A stretch of DNA of 64,000 nt from Leptodactylus fallax (taxonomy: Eukaryota > Chordata > Amphibia > Anura > Leptodactylidae). Below are positions 10,959-22,462 of this stretch, piece by piece. The stretch is taken from NCBI GenBank assembly GCA_947044405.1, contig CAMRHE010000206.1, forward strand, positions 3,348,001-3,412,000, written 5' to 3'. The first letter of the stretch is position 1. Each line of letters begins with the position of its first letter. Made by a program: the position numbers and the translations under genes. The notes beneath the pieces were generated by a model, which ran no database searches, was not told where the DNA came from, and worked only from the letters and a program-made list of their open reading frames with translations.

Positions 10959-11098
10959 CAGTTGCAAACTTCCCCGTATGCATTGCAAAGTGTGAAATCC
11001 ATGGTGAAAACGAAATCCACTACACAGACAAATAATAAAATTGCGTCTGCCACTAGCCATCATAAGGGTTTTTTAATGATGGACATTCATTTTAGAAC

Positions 11099-11338
11099 CA
11101 GAGCCGTGGAGTCAGTAGGCCAAACCACCGACTCCATTTTTCCATAGCCTGACTCCATCAAGAAAAAGTCTGCAACTGAATTAAAGCAAATTTGTAATAA
11201 ACTATGCATGGAACTACACAATATTAAAAACTGTATAATACAAATAAAAATCATTTTATTTTGAAGCCAGAGTTGGTAACTTTTTTTCTGACTCCGACTC
11301 CACCCAAAATTGGTCCCAACCCTGACTCCATAGCCTTG
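11099..11338. mobile_element. GAGTCGG-family hAT-like element
   Basis: Starts CAGAGCCGTGGAGTCAGT and ends GACTCCATAGCCTTG, imperfect inverted ends. The flanking octamers TTTAGAAC (11091-11098) and GTTAGAAC (11339-11346) agree at 7 of 8 bases, which supports an 8-bp hAT duplication. The middle repeats ACCGACTCC/GACTCCGACTCC words and has no coding capacity. Confidence 0.75.
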
Positions 11339-12880
11339 GTTAGAACATTACCTGCTGTGAAGAAAAGTTATGTTTAAAACACTAGCCTAAAATTGTCAAG
11401 GAAAAAAAAAAAAGGTCAGACAAGAACAGTCACCAAAATAATCACTTCTATTCTTGCACAATTAGATTAAGTCTGAGTCAGTCTGATAAATCCCTTGTGC
11501 AATATGATGCCGATATCTCTCTATGTACATAACAGACATCATGTCTGGAAAAACAGTGCAAATGGAGCCAAAATTACAACAGATTTCTGGGAACAAAATA
11601 GTAAAGCAAGTCTAACGTAACAAGTCTGCAATCCTGTAAAAGCTAGTGGTCAGAAGACATGTTTATTAGGACAGCTTACAGATGCACTATATTAGGGGAA
11701 GTGGGTCACATTTGTTCTGACTGCATAGGGAGGCAAGACAGTCCATGATCTACGGTCTGCAGATTGGTTCCAAAGGAGAAGAACTTGACTTCCCCTTGGC
11801 TTTCCCCTAAGTATCTACATATTTAATTGCTTGTAGCGAGCGTGTTATTCAATATCTGTCCCAAATTCATATTTGGAATTGTCAAATTTTGCTAATGAAA
11901 ACACAACATTTCCCAGTTTTGTACCACCAGGACATTTTAATAGTATTTTTATTAAATTAGATGAAGAAAGCAATTTGCTTTCCTTAATGTTTTAGAAATT
12001 AATCTTAATAACGGATATTAAAATGTACAAAGCTTTCTGTGGTTTGCAAAGTTGTTTATAAGAAAGCCAAATTTTTTTTTCCTCATCTGCTTCGTCTTCA
12101 TGTTGAGTGAATCATAATATTTTCTCCCAAAATTATAGAGCCAACCAAAATGCCTGCTGAATTTCTCCTAACATATGCTTGACAAACCCATCTGTAGCTC
12201 CTCGCCAGCTGTGTTACACATGGTTCCCATTTTGCCCGCTTGTTTATCTGTCTTCAGGGATTTTACTGGCAGAACATATTTAACAAAAAAAATATTATGG
12301 CAAGTTCCTTACATCCCATCCTGACAGGGAGAACAAACCAGACACCTAACAGAGACTACAAGATGGCGCTTAACATGATCACATGCATTCTGATACATCA
12401 TGGCTTCCTTGGTACATAAAAATGCCAGTGTGAAGAATTTATAGTCAGTTCCCTCTGAAAGAGGTAGTCTGGATTAGAAAACCCATTTTAAAAACCCTAC
12501 TAGTGAATTCTAACCTAGGGATTGGAAATCTAATAGTTTGGCACCTCTGATGATGTTCCAACTTTGGGTTCATGTGACCAACCATACTCTACTCCTTTAG
12601 TTAGTTCTCGGAGTAGAGTAGAACAAAACTAAAAATCGTCCAGCCCTCAGGCAGTGATAGAAAATGCTCAGAATCAGCACGAGAGGGGAGCAGAATATAT
12701 ATTGGTAAGGTGGGCCATCTAGTGTAGTGAATAAATTGTAGGTACTTTTTAGTTAATACCAGATTAAAGAGGTCCCAATGGAAAACGTTCAAGTCCTTCA
12801 AACATATTTAATAAGGAAAAAAATATTAAAATTTCTCAATTATATGAAATCTGGTTGAACCCTAAAATCTAAAATCTTAC

Positions 12881-13092
12881 CCTCGTTCCGCATTTAAAGC
12901 AATGGCCCTTGGCTTGTCATGTTCTTCACGCAAAACAGTGCCAATAAATTCTCCGGTAATCCTGTTAACTTTAATGCTGTTGGTGGCCTCACATGTCCAG
13001 TATAAAGTGCGGCTGTATACATCTATGCTTAAGTCATGCGGCTGTTTCTCTAGGGTTTGGCTTTGGTTTGGAGTGGATACTAACACAAGAGG
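12881..13092 (-). CDS. lrp5: lrp5 exon, beta-propeller 4
   Basis: A 212-bp exon in phase 0, acceptor CTATAG (CT at 13093-13094), donor GTAAG (AC at 12879-12880). It encodes [20 protein letters not shown], then [20 protein letters not shown] and [13 protein letters not shown]. The YWTCEATN blade is characteristic of propeller 4 in LRP5/6. The first 15 or so residues are the least conserved part, as between human LRP5 and LRP6. Confidence 0.96.
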
Positions 13093-16000
13093 CTATAGAG
13101 GGAAAAGAAATGGTTTATTAATACATACAACAGATAAAACGTTACCAAAATGTATAAAGTGAACACCTGGGCCCCCTCCTATCATGTACCATCCATAGTG
13201 CTGGTATTTGGATGGCAGAGTAACCTTAGGTTTACATGTTTTTGGGTAGCCGCTGCGTCACTTTTGTAAGGTATATGGTTATGGTTTGACCATAGATAAT
13301 ATATAACAGCCACAATTTTCTAAAGAAAAGACAACCCTCTACTTTTAGAGTTGTTCTTTTAGGTCATTAGAAAAATATGAAAATAAAGATTGGCCAAAAA
13401 ATATTAATTTGAGGTTTGGCTGTAAACACTCATTTTAGCATCGCTGCCAACCACTTAAAATATATTCTAATATTACTTGGCTATTTCTATTATTTACTAG
13501 GGCGGATTCATCTCTTTTGGTCTGAACGTAACAGTAGATTACTTGGCCTCCATCCCAGAAAGAAGTGTCCTTGACCTCAAATGTATTACTTGGCCCCTTA
13601 ATGATTTAGCACAATAGAAAGTGAAATTAAATGGACCAGGAGCCTGTACTGTGGCCAGGGAGGTGTAATAGCTGCATGCTACTTTCACTCTGTGCATGTT
13701 AATTACAGGCGATCTTAAAGGAAATGTCCATTGTTGGTCTTGTAAGTCCTTATCAGATACTAAATGGATTACTGAAACTTTAACATTAATGACTAATCTT
13801 TAGAATAGGTGATTAATATTAGATGGATGGGGGGGCAGACCCCTTACACCCTCTTTGATCAGCTGACTGATGTGGTGTTCTAAAGTAGACTTGAATGGGA
13901 GAAAGGTGTAGTACCATTCCTGACCACTGCACAATGTATGGAGCTATGCATATACCAGATTACTGCGAACACTTCAATCAGTTGATTGTTGGGCTTTCTA
14001 AGGAGTCACACACCAACCATTCTAATACCAATGAACTATACACCAAGGATAGGTATCCATCAATACTGGAGTCCCAGAAAACCCATTAACATTCTTCATC
14101 ATTGGTACCTAGACACTATCGATGACTGTGGCTTAGTAGCATTGTAGTCTGAGGTAGTATAAAATAAAACCAGTCTCCGAAAGGAAAGCTATGGCCAATA
14201 TAGCTTCAGATAGCAGAGTGTTCAATGGAACAGCAGTGATGTTGTTAAAATACAACGTACCCGATCCTTTCCACTTCTTTATATTAAGCAAAATTACAGA
14301 TAGTATTCAGAAATATTCATTTATATAAACTACTGTATTTTTTTAACACAAATCAGTGTCTGGGCTGCAGAAAAGAGTTGAAAAATGCGGAGTAGGTCTT
14401 ATTTTCTCTGTCTCATCTACTCTATCAATAGTCTGTGGAATCCATGGACTGCACACAGATGCTGTACGTTTTTCACAAACCCACATGTGACTATGATGGG
14501 AACATTACCCATTAATCCAATGGGTAGTAAAGTGTTCCTCCACTGTTAAACAACATATTTCACCACTGTATAGTCACATCTGTTAAGCAGTTCCCTAAAG
14601 CTGTTCAACAGTTATACACCTCTAATCCTCCCGACTCCCCCGTACTCTGTTCAGTTGAGGGTGCATGTGTACATAATGGATGGAGGAGAACAAGCAGTGT
14701 CTGTCAGTGGTTTATCTTGCAAAGTCACGGTGTCCCATACACATAATATAGTCAATGGTCCCAACAAAATTGTCAGATTTGACCAACTTTTCTCTTAAGT
14801 ATATGGAGTCCTAACATCCTCTTATATGCATGCACTATCTAGGTATCAAAGTAATCTACTGGCACTCACATCAGCAGAAAATACCACCCCTTGCAAGGCA
14901 TTTTCTAATGCTCTCCGGCATGGGATGCGCTGCCATCAATAATGTAACTGGAATGAGAGGAGGGGGGAAGGAACAACTGGGAGGGGGTCCATATGAACAA
15001 ATCATTGGTGCATGAACATTAAAGTAAATGAGCGCCAATACCAACAACTACAACTCACCTGCCTGCGTAAAAGTACACGAATGAACAATTTTTAAGTTCC
15101 TAAATTGTAAGTCCCATGATCCAGATAATAAAATCAATAGTAAAAGTCAATAGCATGAGTAATGGTCCAGGAATCTCCTATGGAGAAGTCAGCGCATAAA
15201 GATTGTGTCTTTCCCCTAAACTGTATGCAATTCTCTATGCAATAGGGAAACTATATTCCCTAAACCGATGGAGGGTTTTTGAGTTCAATCACATTTAGCT
15301 GGATGGCAGGCACAGTATAGGTTAATTCCAGCTGTAAAGCCGCATGCTTTATCCACTTAAATATCTAAGTAATGATAGGAGAAAATGCATGAGCAATTCA
15401 GGTTGCTGACACATATACAGTGTACATGGTCTCCTCTACCCAGCCCCATCCCAAGAGATCCATCTGTTCTTTGGCTTACTCCCATAAAAGCTGGCATCCT
15501 TTCAACCCAGATTCATTTCAATTGCAATTCTATTCGAATGATGGCATGTTTGTTTTTAGAGCGTGTGAAATACCAAGCATGCAAAACTAATAACTTTGGG
15601 ACTAGCCAAAATACCTCCACATGGAAAGAGGCTTTGATTTCTGTCCACTGAGACTATACCTTTGAAAGAACACAGCCTTGAAGTGCCATGGAGAAAGTCT
15701 TAAAAATGAAAGGATGACTGCTGCTAAGGGAAGTCTCCATTTCATGCACACACGAGAATTTCCAGAAACTAACTTATACCAGAGGGAAATTCTAAGAAAC
15801 GCTATAAGGGAAAGTTCACACCAAGTATTTCTTCCAGGATTTCATACCAAAATTTTGCAGCCAATGACAGTAGAATGTTAATGAATGAAATTTGTAACAA
15901 ACCCATAAACTTACAGCGTAGAAAAACCGCAGTGGGTTCTAGGCATGAGGTGGAAATCTGCAGCATGACCTCTCTTGTGAAAATCCCACAAAATTCACTA

Positions 16001-16476
16001 CAGATTTCATTCATTGCAATGCAGTTTAATCTGTACTCCATTCAACAAAGAAATGCGCATGTCAAACGTGGATATCATGGCAGATTTTGGTGCATACTTG
16101 ATGTGTGAACTGAAACTATAGAGGTGATTATATTGTAGGGGAGAGGAGTTTGAATAGAGCATGCTCCTTGCTGCTCCATTTAAAGGGGTATTCAAGTTAC
16201 ATAATGTTACCCCCTATCCAAAGGACAGGGTGTAACTTGTTGATTGGTGGGTGTCAACCACCGCAAAGCCGTTTTTTTCGTCGGAAACAAAGTCGGACAT
16301 GCAGGACTTTGTGTCCGACGAAAAAAAACGGCTTTGCGGCGCAGAGGGTGTAAGCGCACACCTGCCCATTGCTTTAATGTAAATGGAATGTAAACCCGCC
16401 CTGAACATAAAATTGGAAGAATTCCTTGTTTAACAGTATACTAAAGATGAAAAAAGATGAGAAACTGAAGTCTTAC
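13093..16476 (-). other. lrp5 intron (3.4 kb)
   Basis: It contains a near-perfect short hairpin at 16261-16339, and an AAGGGGTATTC end near 16184 that looks like half of a TTAA-type repeat. The remaining 13093-16180 holds no repeat or gene I can support. Confidence 0.8.
16261..16339. repeat. Hairpin with about 34-bp near-perfect arms
   Basis: The left arm CCGCAAAGCCGTTTTTTTCG followed by TCGGAAACAAAGTC pairs with GACTTTGTGTCCGACG followed by AAAAAAAACGGCTTTGCGG, around a loop of about 11 bases. The same words (GTTTCCGAC, TAAGCGCACAC, CATTGCTTTAA) occur in the palindrome at 51525-51825, so this is the core of a related dispersed element. Confidence 0.8.
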
Positions 16477-16679
16477 CTGTGTGCCATCATCCTTAGCCCT
16501 TTTAATCATATTCTGCCGCCCATCCACCCAGTAGATGAGTTTATCTACAGGGTCGTAAGCAATGGCTTTGACGTTCCTGAGCCCATGGATTGGAAGGATG
16601 ATGTCTGGACTCTGCTGTTCATCTACTAACATTCGATTGATGGCAGTTTTCTGGCTAAACAGCAGGAAGCTTGAAGGCA
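16477..16679 (-). CDS. lrp5: lrp5 exon, start of beta-propeller 4
   Basis: A 203-bp exon entered in phase 1, acceptor ATCCCAG (CT at 16680-16681), donor GTAAGA (AC at 16475-16476). It encodes [20 protein letters not shown], then [20 protein letters not shown] and [21 protein letters not shown]. The FLLFSQ start and [13 protein letters not shown] stretch are conserved in LRP5/6; YWVDGRQN is LRP5-like (LRP6 has YWIDSRQN as I recall). Confidence 0.96.
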
Positions 16680-16909
16680 CTGGGATATAAAATACAGGAT
16701 ACCATTTAGTACTAAGGAATAACTCACTGACAGACACAAACCTCATGATAACTATAAACATAGCAGAGAAATACTATTTAGTCAAATGCCATCAATGGGA
16801 TTATTGTAGTTGTAGCTAACTTCCCAAATGAAACCTTTACCCTAAATTAGATCTGATTCTGATATACATAGAATATATAGGTGCTATAACTGGAGTCCCT
16901 TGTGTTTAA

Positions 16910-17304
16910 AGGGAGTGTGTCAGCAGGAAACAATATCAAGCCAGCCACATTGCATTGCAGAGGCAGGGGTAGGCAACCTTTGGCACTCCAGCTGATGTAA
17001 AACTACAACTCGCACCATGCACACTTGCTCTGCTGTTCTTGGAACTCCTATGGAAGTGAATGGAGCATGTTGGGAGTTGTAGTTTCACAGCAGCTGGAGT
17101 GCCGAAGGTTGCTGACCCCTGTTGTAGGGGATACTATGCTGATAAAGTCCTGTAGATGATCCAGCAGTTGTCAAATTACCTGGGAAAAGCCATTTTTAGA
17201 AATACATAAATGAGGCTCAAGTGCAATGATGGTGTGCCAGCATAACGTCCCCTACAACGAACTGTGGATGTTTTCATATTTAGTTTCCTGATGACAGGCT
17301 CCCT
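16910..17304. repeat. TTAA-type palindromic element carrying a nested insertion
   Basis: The left end AGGGAGTGTGTCAGCAGGAA after TTAA (16906-16909) is mirrored by TTTCCTGATGACAGGCTCCCT, followed by GTAA (17305-17308), a one-base decayed TTAA. It belongs to the same family as 5921-6410. It is interrupted by 16964-17121. Confidence 0.65.
16964..17121. repeat. Short hAT-type inverted-repeat element, nested
   Basis: Starts CAGGGGTAGGCAACCTTTGG and ends CCGAAGGTTGCTGACCCCTG, excellent inverted ends for a hAT element. The middle has paired ACTACAACTC and GAGTTGTAGTTTCA words. The flanking octamers no longer match well. It is a sister of 4319-4471 and 57236-57392. Confidence 0.75.
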
Positions 17305-18403
17305 GTAAAGTGTTGGTAATTTTTCTCCATCCCCTACCATTCCTGAGCATAAGTGCAGCTTTGGTGCCGGATATGCTTTTAAGTTCTATGCCATCAGGTG
17401 GAAGAGGTCAGACATGATTTAGAGCTACAGAGGTGGACCGCGTCAGAGCGAAGAATCACACTCCTTTGCCTGTTTTACCCTCACACTACCCACATGACAG
17501 CAGAGCCTAAGTAGCATATCAGACACCCAAACTAACTGACTGCTCAGGGGTGGTGGGGGCTAGAGAAAAAACTGCAACTGTGCTGGAATCAGTGGAGCAG
17601 CGCCGACTAACAGATGACAAGAACTGGAGGTAATGAAAGGTCTTCTTTATATTTAGGGTAGGCCATCAACATCAAACTTGATTCCCAGAAGCCCTTTCAA
17701 TCAGCTGAATACAGGGGCTGTACTAAAATATCAAGCTCCCATCAATGTTTTCCAGACACAGTGTCTTACATTTGGTTGTGGTTGTGCTGCACAATACATA
17801 GAAAGGCAAACAGTTGTTAACTACAGTACTATCCTTTTCACATGACAACGCCTATGCTATACCCCACGCACCAATTCAGGAGTTAAGAAAACCACTGAAT
17901 ACTACTGTTCTATACTGTTTCAGTATCTCCCAGAGAGGTAAATAAGAATTACAGAAACAGCACAACAGAGCAAGCTCACTATGCTACACGGTTTCTGTAA
18001 CTCCCATGTAATTCTATGAGTATTATGGAAAATCGTAGAACAGTCGCACTCAGCTGTTTCCGTGCTCCTGAGAAGCGAGGCAGAGAAGGCTTTGAGAGCC
18101 TAAGATGGGAATAACCTTTTCATGTGTTCTCTGCTGTAACTGAATTGAAAACAATGATGTCTAGAACTGACCACCATGTAATAACCAATCCCTTTTTGAA
18201 CATGGGATCATATTATAATATGCATGCAGTGGCTTTTCTATTATATTATATGACACTTCTAGTAGTTATTTGCCCTTTCAGCTAGTCAAACCAGATATAT
18301 GCTGGCATTTAACGGTAGCGCCCAGCTAGCATAATGCTAACAACAATGTTCAAGTCATTCAGACCCGTCTGCAAATAAAGTAATGGACACTACTGGTGCG
18401 TAC

Positions 18404-18727
18404 AGCTGCAGTTCCTGTGGTTGGAGTCCAGGGTGTAATGAGAGGAGCAGCTACATCTGTATCCATTTGGCACAGCAAGGCAGAGCTGACTGCAATGTCC
18501 ATTGTTCTGCATGCATTCATTGGAGCCGTCCTGCCGGGAGGAGTGGAATACCAGAATGTCCATAACAAAATCCAAGCGACCTTGGATCAAAGTACGATTC
18601 TTGCCATTCACTTTGTCTGCCCTCTCAATACTGTGCAGGTTCCAGTCTGTCCAGTAGATGTAGTCACTGTACTGGGTAAGTCCAAAGGGATGAGGAAGAT
18701 CATCAGCAATGATCTCCCTGTCTTGGC
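18404..18727 (-). CDS. lrp5: lrp5 exon, end of propeller 3 and EGF-like module 3
   Basis: A 324-bp exon in phase 1, acceptor CAACAG (CT at 18728-18729). It encodes [20 protein letters not shown], then [38 protein letters not shown] and the EGF module [20 protein letters not shown] to NHRNCS. It ends one base into a codon at an unusual donor, GTACGC (AC at 18402-18403). The phase of the next exon requires this site. SSRQDG and the EGF3 sequence follow LRP5. Confidence 0.95.
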
Positions 18728-18827
18728 CTGTTGAGCGTACAGGGTCAAAAGTCAGTTTGCAGCTTACAGAAACATCCTGTACACTGAACGCATGTGCTCG
18801 AAATGGGAGACGAATTGTACATATTAA

Positions 18828-19195
18828 ACAAGACCTGTCGCCTCCCCTGACATGTCTGATTTAATAGGTATTTGTATTCCCCATGTAATAACAATTCTGC
18901 AACATCTTTTCTTATACAGCGTCATTGCGCTGTTCCTCGGTTATTACACCTAGCAATACATTAATAATTGATATTATTAGGAGTTATCAATCTCCTTATC
19001 AAAGGGGCATCTTTGCACAATCTGACAGTGTAAGGGTACGTTCACACTACTGGTATTAAAACACAGACTTCCCAACTTCTATATTTAAAAAAATAAAAAT
19101 ATATAAAATTGTAGCAAGAATAACAGAAGAGAAGTGCAATGTAGAGTTCTAGGAAGTGTTATTTCACGGGAATACAATTATTTACCTAAAGGGTT
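18828..19195. repeat. Palindromic repeat, same family as 41300-42345
   Basis: The left arm words TTGTATTCCCCATGTAATAA, GCTGTTCCTCGGTTATTAC and CCTAGCAAT are mirrored on the right by GAATAACAGAAGAGAAG, GTTCTAGGAAGTG and TTATTTCACGGGAATACAA. It is imperfect and old. The same arms flank the retroelement at 41485-42166. Confidence 0.7.
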
Positions 19196-19261
19196 ATTCT
19201 CATCTTGGCAAATCACTGCCGAGACAGGAATAACTACTCACAAGATAAACAGATATGTCAG

Positions 19262-19339
19262 CAGCGCTGCCAGGTCCTCTTCAGATACGTGAAGTGCTGT
19301 GGAATAATGTTGGCACTATATAAATAAAATGTATTATTA

Positions 19340-19372
<33 letters not shown>
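19262..19372. repeat. Interspersed repeat tail with ATT microsatellite
   Basis: GTGCTGTGGAATAATGTTGG, followed by CACTATATAAATAAAATG and about 11 ATT units, resembles the 3' end of a common amphibian interspersed repeat (GTTGGCGCTATATAA). A second copy of this end lies near 48421-48540. The class (SINE or LINE tail) is not certain. Confidence 0.6.
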
Positions 19373-19375
<3 letters not shown>

Positions 19376-20001
19376 CATATTGTGGTGCTAAAGCAGGAAT
19401 ATCAGAGATTGTATCTGTTTCTACATACATACAGCGCTAGGTGAGAAGACTACCACTTGCACAACCACTCATATCAATACAATCATTGTCCCCAAAAATC
19501 TCAGCTTGGCAAGCAATATTCAGTTGGTGGGGGGGAATTTGTAATACATCGTGTCCTGCAACAAGTGTGAACATAAATGACCCTTCTGTGCTTAAAGAGA
19601 ATATGTTCTAGGGTTTTCACCACAAATATACCATGCACCATTTAACTGCTGGAGAGCCGCATTCTCCATACAGCTTATATCACAGTTCTTTGTAAGGAAT
19701 GACCATAAAACGCATGAAGTCATAATATTCTCAGACAGGCGCTGAAAGCAAGAATTAATAAACTACCATGAGACAACAGCTGGTTTTCTGCTTAAAACTG
19801 CGCCTTACATCATCTACTTTATATGTAGGTTGGGGTGCCTAGTCTATTATTTCTTGTGCACTGCTACAGACAGAAAAGAATATTCTCGTATAATCAGTTT
19901 GAACCCTTTATAATCCCGAAAATAGCACAAACAAGTTCAATCCACAAAAACAATGCCCTTTCTTCGCACCCTCATCACAAAGTTTTTTTGTTTTTTTTTA
20001 C

Positions 20002-20186
20002 CTAGCATGTTGGATGATTGGATCATATTAGTATCCAGGTCTGTCCAATAAAGTCTTTGGTCAGCATAGTCAATGGTCAGATCATTGGCACGACCCAGTT
20101 TATCAACCAAAGTGATTATGTTGGTCCCATCCATGTAAGCACGAACTATCCTGGGCTTTCCTCCCCATTCTGTCCAGTACATGTAA
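20002..20186 (-). CDS. lrp5: lrp5 exon, beta-propeller 3
   Basis: A 185-bp exon entered in phase 2, acceptor TTACAG (CT at 20187-20188), donor GTAAAA (AC at 20000-20001). It encodes [20 protein letters not shown], then [20 protein letters not shown] and [21 protein letters not shown]. It carries two YWTD-type blades. [10 protein letters not shown] and [11 protein letters not shown] are diagnostic of LRP5 against LRP6 (KIDRAAMDGSE, DYAKRRLYWTD as I recall). Confidence 0.97.
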
Positions 20187-20543
20187 CTGTAATGATAAAA
20201 ATGTAAGAAATTTACTAACAAAATTGGTTAAATATACTGCTACTATGTGCATGTGCTCAACACAGCACCACAAAATCATAAGCTGTCAGTCCATCACAAA
20301 CATAATGTGACAAAGGCTAATATATACCATTAGCAACAGTATACAGCAATCCTTATGTGAAGTAGTATGGCTGAGCCTGGACCCTTCTATCAGCATAATA
20401 GGAAATCAATGCTCCAATGCTTAGGACCATATTCAGGAAAGGCATTTCTACCTTAGCATGATATGAAGATTGAGTCCATGTTATTCTTTCTACACAATCG
20501 CATATTTTTTGACCCACATAGCTACCTGGTTGAATCTATTTAA

Positions 20544-21073
20544 AGGGGTTTTCTACTTTCAGACCAATATTGAGAGACAAATGTTAATGTTTGTACAATG
20601 AAAATATCTACAATTTTCCAATATACGTTCTGTATCAATTCCTCACGGTTTTCTAGATCCAACAACTTGCTGTTGCTCATTCTGCTTACTGTTAGTGGAT
20701 AAAAATCAGTCCATGGTCATGTGATATACAGTCTGCGGTCATGTGATGGACACATGTGCACAGCTCGTTACCAGGCAGATGTCTGATGACTGTAACGAGC
20801 TGTGCACGTGTGTCCATCACATGACCGCAGACCATATATCACATGACCGCGGACCATATATCACATGACCACGGACCATATATCACATGACCACGGACCA
20901 TATATCACATGACCACAGACCATATATCACATGACCATGGACTGATTTTTATCCACTGGCAGAAAGTAGAATGAACAGCAGCAAACAGATCTAGAAAACT
21001 GGGAGGAATTGATACAGAAAGTATATTAAAAAATATTACAATATCAATATTGGTCTGAAAGTGGAAAACCCCT
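20544..21073. repeat. TTAA-flanked palindrome, AGGGGTTTTC family
   Basis: Left AGGGGTTTTCTACTTTCAGA, then CCAATATTG; right CAATATTGG, then TCTGAAAGTGGAAAACCCCT. TTAA borders lie at 20540-20543 and 21074-21077. Inner pairs include ATAAAAATCAGTCCATGGTC and its mirror, and ACAGCTCGTTACCAG with CTGTAACGAGCTGTG. The centre of the right half carries a 22-bp tandem repeat. Confidence 0.8.
20831..20940. repeat. 22-bp tandem repeat, five units
   Basis: Five consecutive units of ACCATATATCACATGACCNC plus GG/AG, starting at 20831, 20853, 20875, 20897 and 20919, with one or two substitutions each. They lie inside the right arm of the palindrome; the left arm has only one related unit, so they expanded after the palindrome formed. 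Confidence 0.9.
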
Positions 21074-21077
21074 TTAA

Positions 21078-21416
21078 AAGAGTTTTCTTCCCACAGGATA
21101 GGTCATTAGAATCTGATTGGTAAGGGTCCAAAACCTGGACACTGCACCGATCAACTGATACAGTTCCTTCCAGGCACTGGAAGCAGCTCTGTTACTATTA
21201 ACGTAATGGTACCAGGAATAAACCCAGTGCCGTCGCTATACAGTGGACAGGGCTGCAGGTCAGTGCCTATTGACTTGAATAAGAGTAAAGTTGCTTTTTG
21301 ATCCATAGGTCTCTATAGCTTTGAGCACCCTGAGGCAGTTGTATCAGCTAATCGGTGCAAGGTCCAATGACCTATGGATAGTTGTTCCAAATGCTGGGGG
21401 CCACCAGAAAACCCCT
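21078..21416. repeat. TTAA-flanked palindrome adjacent to the previous one
   Basis: Begins AAGAGTTTTCTTCCCACAGG after TTAA 21074-21077 and ends CACCAGAAAACCCCT before TTAA 21417-21420. Inner words AGGATAGGTCATTAG and TGGGGGCCACCAG belong to the same dispersed family seen near 57540-57600. It shares one TTAA with its neighbour. Confidence 0.65.
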
Positions 21417-21619
21417 TTAATCTATTATACTAAAAGGCTAAACCAATATAACATAGAATCTTGACACAGCCATTGTACACCTTTATTTTTTTTTAGGCGA
21501 CCCCATAAATAGGTTAAAACATCTTTCTCCAGCCCATTTTACTATGAACATTCTTTTTTTTCTCTCTATTCCAAAAAAACAGGATAACAGAACACACTGT
21601 AAATGTTATACATAGCTTA

Positions 21620-21880
<261 letters not shown>

Positions 21881-22462
21881 TTAACCCAGTAGCCAAGTAA
21901 CACTAAGGTCCCAGATGGACAGCCCGTAACACGCACTGATCAACGATTTCTCTGATTGATCATACTCAGCAATTACTGGGGGGATCAATGGCCGCACTGG
22001 GGATTGTTCGTATTTTTTGTCTATATCTATTGTAGTTGGAAGCTCATTCCTGGTAAACCTTTCTACACATGCTTGTTTGGGGAATGATCATTGCCATGTT
22101 TACACTGCAACTGTATCTCTGGTAAAACGAAAAAACGTGCTACCAAGAAGAATGGGAGAGTGGCTGAATGTTGTGTCAGATGTTATTAGGCATCAAGATA
22201 GGTTCTTGAAGTTTAGTGCAAAGAAGACCACTAGAGTGATGGCTCAAACTCTTATTAGCAATAATGCTTTTTGGAGGTGTACCACCAAATTCTTCAGATC
22301 AATACCAAATCCACAGATGTTTACACTGGGCAATAATTTGGAGTTAATGTTCATTCTCCCAATCATCGGAAAAAAAAAAAAAAAAAAAAAAAGGCCTACA
22401 GGCAATGTTATCACGATAAAGGTGGTATAAGAACTGAGGAATACCAGTGCCCATCAAACTGT

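Larger units (their letters stand above)
9604..12880 (-). other. lrp5 intron (3.3 kb)
   Basis: It holds an inverted-repeat element near 10787-10958 and a hAT-type GAGTCGG element at 11099-11338. In 9640-10780 and 11340-12880 I see no recognisable element or conserved reading frame. Confidence 0.85.
16680..18403 (-). other. lrp5 intron (1.7 kb)
   Basis: It begins with the weak donor GTACGC of the upstream exon and contains a TTAA-type palindrome (16910-17304) with a hAT-type element nested in it (16964-17121). In 17310-18400, words related to the 6944-7296 family (CTACCATTCCTGAGC, AACTGGAGGTAATGAAAGGT) suggest one more degraded copy at about 17320-17650. Confidence 0.8.
18728..20001 (-). other. 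lrp5 intron (1.3 kb)
   Basis: It contains a palindromic repeat (18828-19195) and a GCACTATATAAATAAA-type tail with an ATT microsatellite (19262-19372). From 19373 to 20001 I see nothing specific. Confidence 0.8.

Noticed and set aside
20831..20940. CRISPR-like or operator array of 22-bp units
   Set aside because: The units are directly adjacent with no spacers; this is a simple tandem expansion within a palindromic element.
22017..22430. 137-codon plus-strand open frame
   Set aside because: No recognisable domain, ends in poly-A translated as lysine, and lies in an intron of the opposite strand. Most likely chance or an unknown repeat.
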